DNA of 57,146 nt. Source: Dehalococcoidia bacterium. GTDB lineage: Bacteria > Chloroflexota > Dehalococcoidia > SM23-28-2 > RBG-16-64-32. The DNA is taken from contig JAUSFE010000115.1 in assembly GCA_030649945.1 (NCBI GenBank), positions 1 to 57,146 of the forward strand, read 5' to 3'. The translations under genes were made by a program, and so were the position numbers. Below the pieces are notes generated by a model that was not told where the DNA came from, ran no database searches, and was given only the letters and a program-made list of their open reading frames with translations. This document shows, in pieces, positions 49,279 to 57,146 of this stretch (within the stretch, counting starts at the first letter, position 1; every line of letters begins with the position of its first letter).

Positions 49279-50839
<1,561 letters not shown>

Positions 50840-50847
<8 letters not shown>

Positions 50848-52750
50848 TGATGCCCGCCTCGACGGGGTCGTTGTCGTCACCGTCACTCCTCTCCTGTCTG
50901 TGCAGTCTCAAGCCTGTCTCCATGTCCTGCTGGTGCAGGCGCACCGCCTCCCGCAGGCGTTCGTCCTCCTCGGCGCCGGACGCGGCCGCCTCCGCCAGGG
51001 CGGAGACGCCCAGTTCCTCTTCCCGGGCGGCCAGGAGGGCGCCCACCGCCTGTTTCTCGGCCTCCAGCTGGCGGTGCTCCAGCGTACGACGGCAGCTGAG
51101 GAGCGCCTCTCGCGCCTGCTTCAGGTCAGACAGCGGCAACCTCCGCAGCATTAAACGTTCCACGTGGTCGCGCAGTTCCAGCGGGACGGTCTCCTTTACA
51201 GCTTCTGGCTCCGGGCAGGCCTTCCAGGCGGCGAACACCTGCTGGTTCTCCACTTCCCAGAGCAGCTCCGGCGGCACCTCCAGCCCCTCCGGAGCGAGGC
51301 CGGGGTACTGCACCAGCACGGCCAGCAGGAACTGCTCCCGCTGGTCGCCGCTCCTGCCGGCCACGGCGGCGGCCTGCGGCGCCGGCCCCTTCCGCCCGCG
51401 GTTCTGGGCCAGCATGGCGCTCAACTCCTCTTCGCCTGTCTGCGAGAGGCGCGAGAGCCGCTGCAGGTAGTGGGCACGGACCACCGGGTCGGCCACGGCG
51501 CTGAGCAGCGGCAGAAACTCCTGAACGAACTGCGAGCGGCCCCTCGGGTTCGTAAGCTCGTGCGAGGCGGCGGAGGCCTGCAGCCGGTAGTCCAGCACCG
51601 GTTGCGCCTCGGCGACGAGCCCTCGCCACTGCTCGGGGTCTGCCCGTACCACTTCGTCCGGGTCCCTGCCCGGTGGCAGGACCGCCACCCGCAGGTCCAC
51701 AGCCACCGCCTCCTGGTAGCCCACCAGGCCGCGCCAGCTTACCACAGGCACGGCGCCGGCGGAGTCGCCCAGCGCTCCGCGGACGACGTCGTGGCCGCGG
51801 ACGGCGGCCTCGCTGCCGGCGGCGTCGGCGTCCAGGGCGAGCACGATCTGGGAGGTGAGCCGCTTCAGGAGGCGCACCTGGCGCTCGGTAAGGGCGGTGC
51901 CCATGGAGGCTACGACGTTGTCAAAGCCGTGCTGGTGCGCGGCTATGGCGTCCATGTAGCCCTCGACTATTACGGCGTGGCCCTCGCGGCGGATTGCCGC
52001 CTGCGCGCGGTGCAGCGGGTAAAGCATGCCGCCCTTGTCGAAAATCGCCGTTTGCGAGGTATTGATGTACTTTGCAGCGGCCTGCCCGGAGCCGCCCGCG
52101 GGATCCAGCGCCCGCGCGCCGAACCCGGTGACGCGGCCTTTAGCATCCCAGATGGGGAACATCAGCCGGTTGTGAAAGCGGTCGTGCAGGCCTCGTTCGC
52201 CCTGGGCCACCAGCCCGGCGGTCAGCAGTTCCCGGTCTGAGAAGCCACGGTCTCGCAGGTGGCCTAGCAGGTCTTCCCAGCCGGGCGGGCTGAAGCCCAG
52301 CAGGAACGCCTCGGCCGTGGGCGCATCTACCCCCCGGCGCTCCAGGTAGGCACGCGCCTCGCTGCCGGAGTCGCCCTCCAGGAGGCGCTTCCGGAACCAG
52401 TGCGCCGCCGCCTCGCTGGCGGCGTAGAGGCGCTCGTTCTGGCGCTCGCGTTCCTCGGACTGACGGCGTTCGGGAAGTTTGACGCCGGCGCGTTCGGCCA
52501 GAAGGCGCAGCGCCTCCGGAAACTCCAGCCCTTCCCTGCGCATGACGAAGGAGATGACGTCGCCGCCGGTGCCGCAAGCGCCGAAGCAGTGCCAGCTCTG
52601 GCGCTCAGGCGACACGGTGAAGGAGGGCGTCCGCTCGTTGTGGAACGGGCAGGGCGCCTTGAAGGTGCGGCCGGCCTTTTGCAACTGGACGTACTGGCCG
52701 ATGACCTCGACGATGTCCAGGCGGGCCTTGACCTCTTCGACCTCGTTCAT
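50840..52750 (-). CDS. dnaG: DNA primase DnaG
   Basis: 636 residues. Zinc-binding CHC2 domain with C34, H37, C55 and C59 ([25 protein letters not shown]). Then the catalytic core: [20 protein letters not shown], with TOPRIM glutamate in [16 protein letters not shown] and DxD in [14 protein letters not shown]-terminal helical DnaB-interaction region. It synthesises RNA primers at the replication fork. Overlaps rpoD by 8 bp. Confidence 0.95.
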
Positions 52751-52929
52751 TGCGAAGGAAATGCCTCAGTCAGAGTCGGACCTCAGGGTGAATAAAGCTG
52801 TGGGCGTGAGGGCGAGAATTGCCGTGGCTCCGGTACTCTCCAATTATAGAACACTCCGGCTGCGGAAAAGTTTCGCTCCGTGGCAGGGTTTAGAAAAAAT
52901 GTTTTCCTGACCGGCCGGTCACCACAGGG

Positions 52930-53997
52930 CTACAGGCGCTGGAACTCGCCCCGCGCCAGGGCGGAGCGCCTGCCCAGCCGTGCCGCCTGGGCAAGGGCGA
53001 AGCCGTCAGTCATGCCGGCCACGTAATCGGCGGCGCGGCGCCAAACGGGGTCGGCAGGGATCACGAAGTCGCTGCGGATCTCGTCCGGGTGCTCGCAGTA
53101 GTGCCCGTAGAGGAGGGAGACCACCTGCCTGGCCTCTTCCGCTTCCTCCCGGCGGCCCTCCCACAGGTACACGCGCTGGAACATGAACTCCCGCAGGGCG
53201 TTGGCGGCGGCGGCGATCCGCTCGCTCATGCCGATGCGCACCTGCGTGCGCTCGACCGGCGGGCCCTCGCCGGAGGCTGCCCACGAGTGCTCGATGATAT
53301 CGCAGACGAGGGTGTTGATGCGTTCAGCATGGCGCCTGCCCAGCGTCTCGCTCACCTCCTGCGGCAGCTCTTCGTCCGTGATCAGGCCGGCGCGGATGGC
53401 GTCCGCGATATCGTGGTTGATGTAGGCGACGGCGTCAGAGAGCTTGACGGTCTGCCCTTCGAGGGTGAAAGGGGTGCCCCAGGCCTGCGCCATGATGTCC
53501 TCCCGCACCTTGGAGCTGTTGACGATGCCGTCGCGCACTTCCCACGTCAGGTTCAGGTGCTCGAGCTGCTCGACGACGCGCAGGCTCTGTTCCGCGTGCC
53601 GGAAGCCCTGGGGCAGCAGCTCCGCGAGCGCCTCTTCACCGGCGTGCCCGAAGGGTGGATGGCCGATGTCGTGAGCGAGGGCGATGGCCTCCGCCAGGTC
53701 CTCGTTCAGGTTCAGGCCGCGGGCGATGGTGCGGGAAACCTGCGCCACCTCCAGCGTATGCGTCAGCCGCGTGACGAAGTGGTCGCCCACGGGGGCGATG
53801 AACACCTGCGTCTTGTGCTTCAGACGCCGGAAGGCCTTGCAATGGATGATGCGGTCACGGTCGCGCTGGAACTCGGTGCGGACGGGCGAAGGGTCCTCGG
53901 GCGCCTCCCGGCCGCGGCTGGCGTCGCTCCTGGCAGCGAACGGCGACAGCAGGCGCTCCCGCTCTTCGAGGCGCTTGCGGACGGTCGAGAGGTCCAT
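52930..53997 (-). CDS. dgt: Deoxyguanosinetriphosphate triphosphohydrolase-like protein
   Basis: 355 residues from ATG 53,997, which has GAGGCG at suitable spacing; ATG 54,009 lacks one. HD-domain motifs: RLTHTLEVAQVSRTIARGL, ALAHDIGHPPFGHAGEEAL and INHDIADAIRAGLI. The basic FQRDRDRIIHCKAFRRLKHK substrate loop is present. Splits dNTPs into deoxynucleoside and triphosphate and lies upstream of dnaG, as in many bacteria. Confidence 0.92.
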   Translation of the reverse strand: MDLSTVRKRLEERERLLSPFAARSDASRGREAPEDPSPVRTEFQRDRDRIIHCKAFRRLKHKTQVFIAPVGDHFVTRLTHTLEVAQVSRTIARGLNLNEDLAEAIALAHDIGHPPFGHAGEEALAELLPQGFRHAEQSLRVVEQLEHLNLTWEVRDGIVNSSKVREDIMAQAWGTPFTLEGQTVKLSDAVAYINHDIADAIRAGLITDEELPQEVSETLGRRHAERINTLVCDIIEHSWAASGEGPPVERTQVRIGMSERIAAAANALREFMFQRVYLWEGRREEAEEARQVVSLLYGHYCEHPDEIRSDFVIPADPVWRRAADYVAGMTDGFALAQAARLGRRSALARGEFQRL

Positions 53998-54067
53998 GGG
54001 TCGCCTCATTCTACAGCGAGGCGCCCGTCAGCCGGAAGCGGCGGGTGGCAGGAACCTCGTGCGGCTT

Positions 54068-54334
54068 CTAGAGGTTTCTGTAGGCGTCCTTGCGGTGCTT
54101 GATGGCACGAACTGTTACAAACCTCGCCCTATCGTCGATTTCGTAGATGATGCGATACTCGCCGGAGTCGATGCGGTATCCCCCGACGCCGCGCAGCGCC
54201 TTTATGTCGTGTGGCCGGGGATCTTGGTGCAGACCGTTTAGCCTTGCGTATATCTGCCGCCGGATCTTCGGGTGGAGCCGCTCCAACTGCTTGCGCGCCG
54301 GACGCAGGACTGTGACCGAGTAGTTGTCATTCAC
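54068..54334 (-). CDS. RelE/ParE-family toxin
   Basis: 88 residues. YSVTVLRPARKQLERLHPKI, LHQDPRPHDIKALRG, GGYRIDSGEYRIIYEIDD and VTVRAIKHRKDAYRNL are the standard RelE fold with the basic active-site residues (K, R and a final H-R-K-D-Y). Ribosome-dependent mRNA interferase or gyrase inhibitor. Overlaps its antitoxin gene by 8 bp. Confidence 0.9.
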   Translation of the reverse strand: MNDNYSVTVLRPARKQLERLHPKIRRQIYARLNGLHQDPRPHDIKALRGVGGYRIDSGEYRIIYEIDDRARFVTVRAIKHRKDAYRNL

Positions 54335-54590
54335 CCGGTAGTTCTGCCATGACTGTCTCGAGGGGCTCTCCCGGCTCGCCCTCGGCGGCCAGGAAGTCCG
54401 CCAGGTCCTCCAGCTCCTCCTGCCTCTCGATCCAGTCGCGCAGCGCCTCGCCGACGATGTCGCGCAGCGGGCGGCCCTGGGCCGCGGCGAGAACGCGGAC
54501 CGCGCGCGCCAGCTTCGGGCTGCCCAGATCCACCGTTATCCTGGCGCCTCGGGTCTTGGGGGTCTGCTTCTCTGCTCGGCTGATAGCCAT
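54327..54590 (-). CDS. Antitoxin (ribbon-helix-helix-like) of the RelE pair
   Basis: 87 residues from ATG 54,590 (CCGGAGGC upstream). Start MAISRAEKQTPKTRGARITV, then LGSPKLARAVRVLAAAQGRP and LRDIVGEALRDWIERQEELE form a ribbon-helix-helix-like fold; the acidic C-terminus binds the toxin. A perfect 20-bp palindrome lies just upstream. Confidence 0.8.
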   Translation of the reverse strand: MAISRAEKQTPKTRGARITVDLGSPKLARAVRVLAAAQGRPLRDIVGEALRDWIERQEELEDLADFLAAEGEPGEPLETVMAELPGE

Positions 54591-54616
54591 GATCACTGCC
54601 TCCGGATGGCATAATA

Positions 54617-54636
54617 GCATAAAAGCGCTTTTATGC
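54617..54636 (-). promoter_or_regulatory. Palindromic operator of the RelE-type toxin-antitoxin operon
   Basis: GCATAAAAGC followed by GCTTTTATGC: perfect 20-bp palindrome, 26 bp upstream of the antitoxin ATG. A TATTAT word overlaps its downstream edge, so binding would block the promoter. Confidence 0.7.
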
Positions 54637-54688
54637 GAACGGCGGGCAGAAACGGGCGCGGTCCAGCCGGCGTTTTGCCTCGGCTCGT

Positions 54689-57019
54689 TCAGGACGCCGG
54701 GGTGAGCGTGGTCTGCGGCGGGGTAACGGCGCCGGAGGCGGCGAGCTCCGCCTCCAGGACGCTCTCCGCCTGCGCGATGATCTCTCGCGTGCGGTCGATG
54801 ACGTCCGGGTTCACGGAGACGGAGGTGATGCCCCAGCGAACCAGCTTCTGGGTGAGCTCCGGGTAGTCGCTTGGGGCCTGGCCGCAGATGGAGACGGTGA
54901 CGCCGCGGGCCTTCGCGCCGGTGATCAGGCGCTCAAGGGCGACCATCACGGCCTCGTTGCGCTCGTCGAACTCCTGCGCGAAGCGGGAGTTGTCGCGGTC
55001 GATGCCGAGGATCAGCTGGGTGAGGTCGTTGGAGCCAATGCTGATGCCGTCAATGCCGACGTCGATGAACTTGTCGAGGATGAGGACGTTGGAGGGTACC
55101 TCGGCCATCATCCACAGCTTGAAGTCCTCCGAGCGCGCCAGGCCGAAGCGCTCCATCAGTGCCTTGACGCCGGCCAGCTCCTGCGGCGTGCGCACGAAGG
55201 GGATCATCACCCAGAGGTTGGGGTACTCGGCCCGCACGGTCTTGATGGCCTCCACCTCCAGGCGGAAGACGTCTTCGTCCGTGATGTAGCGGGAGGCGCC
55301 GCGGTAGCCGATCATGGGGTTCTCTTCTTCTTGCTCGTAGCGGTCGCCGCCCTTCAGGTTGCGGTACTCGTTCGTCTTGAAGTCCGTCGTGCGGTATACC
55401 ACGGGGCGCGGGTGGAACGCCTTGGCGAAGGAGCGCAGGCCGCTGGCGAGCTTGTGCGTGAACTCCTCCGGCCGGCCCTCGTCGATGAAGAGGCGGGGGT
55501 GCTCCTTGATGTGGTCGGCCACGATAAATTCGGCCCGCAGCAGGCCCACGCCGTCCACATTGCGCCCGGCCATCTCATCTGCCAGGCCGGGCTCTGCCAG
55601 GTTCACGTAGACCCTGGTCTTCGTCTTGATGTGGGACGCGACGGCCCTGCGGTTCTTCTGCTCCAGCGCCCAGGCCAGGCGCACCTCCGCGCGGCCCTCA
55701 TAGATGCGGCCGCGGGCGCCGTCTACCGTCACCATCTGCCCGGGCTGCAGGACTGAAGTGCCCTTCTCCGTACCGACGATGCAGGGGACGCCGAGCTCGC
55801 GGCTGACGATGGCGGCGTGGCAGGTGCGGCCGCCCTTGTCGGTGACGATGGCGGCGGCCCGCTTCATGGCCGGGACGAAGTCCGGCGTCGTCATCTCCGC
55901 CACCAGGATGTCGCCGGCCTCCACCTGGTCGATCCCCTCAGGGCTGAGGACGATCTTCACCGGCCCGAAGGCGACGCCGGGGCTGGCCGGAGACCCTTCG
56001 ACGAGGATAGGGGCCCTCTCACCCTCCAGCCCGCTCTCGGCGGCCCCGTCGTCCGCGGCGCCGGTGACGGTGACGGGGCGGGCCTGTACCAGATAGAACT
56101 TTCCGCCTTCGGCCGCCCACTCGATGTCCTGGGGCCGGCCGTAGTGCTCCTCTACCCGGCTGCCGATCTCCGCCAGTTCCGCTATCTGTTCGTCTGTCAG
56201 CTTCTGCGCCTGGCCGCTCTCGGCGGGGATGTCCAGCCAGACGTTGTTCTCCTGACCGGGGGCGGCATCCAGGTTGCGGACGAGCTGGCGCTCCTGGCGC
56301 TCTACCTTCTTGCTGCGGACGGCCAGAGACTTCTTGTCGATAACATAGTAATCGGGCGTCACCGCGCCCGATACCACTGCTTCGCCCAGGCCATAAATGG
56401 CCTCAATTACGATCTTGTCGCGATCGCCGGTGACCGGCTCCAGGGTGAACATCACGCCGGAGCGCTCCGATTGCACCATGTGCTGGACGACGACCGCGAT
56501 GCCGACTTTCAGGTGCTCGAAGCCTGCCTGCTGCCGGTAGAAGATGGCGCGGGCCTCGAACAAGGAGGCCCAGCACTCCTGCACGGCCTTGACGACCGCC
56601 TCTTCGCCCTCCACGTTCAGGTATGTGCTCTGCTGGCCGGCGAAGGATGCCTCCGCCAAGTCCTCTGCCGTGGCCGAGCTGCGGACGGCCACCGGCCCGC
56701 CGCCCATCTCCCGGTAGGCGCGGGTTATCTGGCTGGCCACATCCGCGGGCATGGAGGCGCTGGAGATGAGCCCTTTGATTTCGCGGGCAGCGCTCTGGAG
56801 CCGCGCGCTGTCGTTCACGTCGACCCGGGAGAGGATGTCCCGGATCGGCTGCGTGAGCCCGGACTGCTCAACGAAGTGGAAGTACACATGTGAAGTGACG
56901 GCAAAACCGGAGGGGACCGGGATCCCCGCCTTTGTGAGTTCTCCCAGGTTGGCGCCCTTGCCACCAACGAGACCGACATCGTCCTTATCCACCTCGCTGA
57001 ACCAGGCGACGAGCTTCAT
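54689..57019 (-). CDS. ppsA: Phosphoenolpyruvate synthase
   Basis: 776 residues from ATG 57,019 (GGGAGGACG upstream). N-terminal ATP-grasp-like PPDK domain (LVGGKGANLGELTKAGIPVP, RSSATAEDLAEASFAGQQST), the central swivelling His domain with H401 in GGRTCHAAIVSREL, and the C-terminal PEP-binding TIM barrel (GVGLLRAEF, NPMIGYRGASRY, IGSNDLTQLILGIDRD, ICGQAPSD). Converts pyruvate and ATP to PEP, AMP and phosphate for gluconeogenesis. Confidence 0.96.
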   Translation of the reverse strand: MKLVAWFSEVDKDDVGLVGGKGANLGELTKAGIPVPSGFAVTSHVYFHFVEQSGLTQPIRDILSRVDVNDSARLQSAAREIKGLISSASMPADVASQITRAYREMGGGPVAVRSSATAEDLAEASFAGQQSTYLNVEGEEAVVKAVQECWASLFEARAIFYRQQAGFEHLKVGIAVVVQHMVQSERSGVMFTLEPVTGDRDKIVIEAIYGLGEAVVSGAVTPDYYVIDKKSLAVRSKKVERQERQLVRNLDAAPGQENNVWLDIPAESGQAQKLTDEQIAELAEIGSRVEEHYGRPQDIEWAAEGGKFYLVQARPVTVTGAADDGAAESGLEGERAPILVEGSPASPGVAFGPVKIVLSPEGIDQVEAGDILVAEMTTPDFVPAMKRAAAIVTDKGGRTCHAAIVSRELGVPCIVGTEKGTSVLQPGQMVTVDGARGRIYEGRAEVRLAWALEQKNRRAVASHIKTKTRVYVNLAEPGLADEMAGRNVDGVGLLRAEFIVADHIKEHPRLFIDEGRPEEFTHKLASGLRSFAKAFHPRPVVYRTTDFKTNEYRNLKGGDRYEQEEENPMIGYRGASRYITDEDVFRLEVEAIKTVRAEYPNLWVMIPFVRTPQELAGVKALMERFGLARSEDFKLWMMAEVPSNVLILDKFIDVGIDGISIGSNDLTQLILGIDRDNSRFAQEFDERNEAVMVALERLITGAKARGVTVSICGQAPSDYPELTQKLVRWGITSVSVNPDVIDRTREIIAQAESVLEAELAASGAVTPPQTTLTPAS

Positions 57020-57146
57020 CTACGTCCTCCCTTAGCTACGAATCCCCAAAGACCACCGCAGCAGCACAAAGATTATAGCCAAAAGCGGGATATTCGCAAA
57101 CTAAATTGCGGTGGGGCCTCCACATAGAAGCCATTAATTTTCCGAA

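Overview
The window is GC-rich bacterial DNA, most consistent with a Chloroflexota (Dehalococcoidia-like) genome. The clues are the block ppsA / dgt / dnaG / rpoD at the right end, a LuxR/AfsR-type ATPase tail, a TIGR01906-type membrane protein, and many dispersed GTAGGGGCG...CGCCCCTAC repeats. This placement is an inference; no rRNA or other marker is present.

Left part (1-27,971): an accessory island. Two imperfect ~0.55-0.6 kb direct repeats bound it. Each holds an AbiEi antitoxin 5' end with its operator and, ~0.2 kb further on, a 77-nt tRNA-Thr(CGT)-like sequence (470-546 and 27,893-27,969) that probably served as the attachment site. A second, nested pair of 52-bp repeats (1,332 and 19,122) overlaps the anticodon arm of a broken tRNA-Arg(TCT). 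No integrase is visible. Between them lies stress cargo: SRPBCC protein, two CsbD proteins, zinc-ribbon mini-proteins, an ECF sigma factor with an N-terminal zinc ribbon, a PAS/GAF histidine kinase with its response regulator, a hemerythrin / iron-permease operon, HPII-type catalase, a ferritin-like protein, and a KaiC ATPase next to a second response regulator. Several genes there are broken (response regulator, YggT-like protein, glycosyltransferase, LuxR-ATPase tail, AbiEii toxin). The right edge of the island (23.2-27.6 kb) is a toxin-antitoxin and putative defence cluster: MntA/HepT, a duplicated Xre/MbcA-type antitoxin, an unrecognised phospholipase-D nuclease fused to an SF3-like ATPase, and AbiEi with a truncated AbiEii.

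Middle part (28.0-38.7 kb): a GGDEF cyclase; an AhpD-like gene with an in-frame TGA exactly at the second redox cysteine, followed by a hairpin (probable selenoprotein); an EF-Tu-domain-like protein; a holin-like membrane protein; a tandem GNAT acetyltransferase; a nitroreductase; a DNA methyltransferase fused to an Mrr-like nuclease domain; an alkaline-phosphatase-superfamily enzyme; and an IS481-family insertion sequence lying between two 99-bp MITE-like repeats.

Right part (38.7-57.1 kb): mostly housekeeping. FmdB zinc ribbon, TIGR01906 membrane protein, MazG, thioredoxin-like protein, cupredoxin, archease and RtcB, CorA with a partial duplicate around a DUF1003 protein, MscS channel, GNAT, then RpoD, DnaG, dGTPase, a RelE-type toxin-antitoxin pair and PEP synthase on the minus strand. 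Dispersed non-coding repeats occupy the gaps.

The points most worth checking are the CxxU AhpD-like selenoprotein (29,221-29,841), the PLD/SF3-ATPase fusion in the defence cluster (24,912-26,846), and the nested tRNA-flanked architecture of the stress island.
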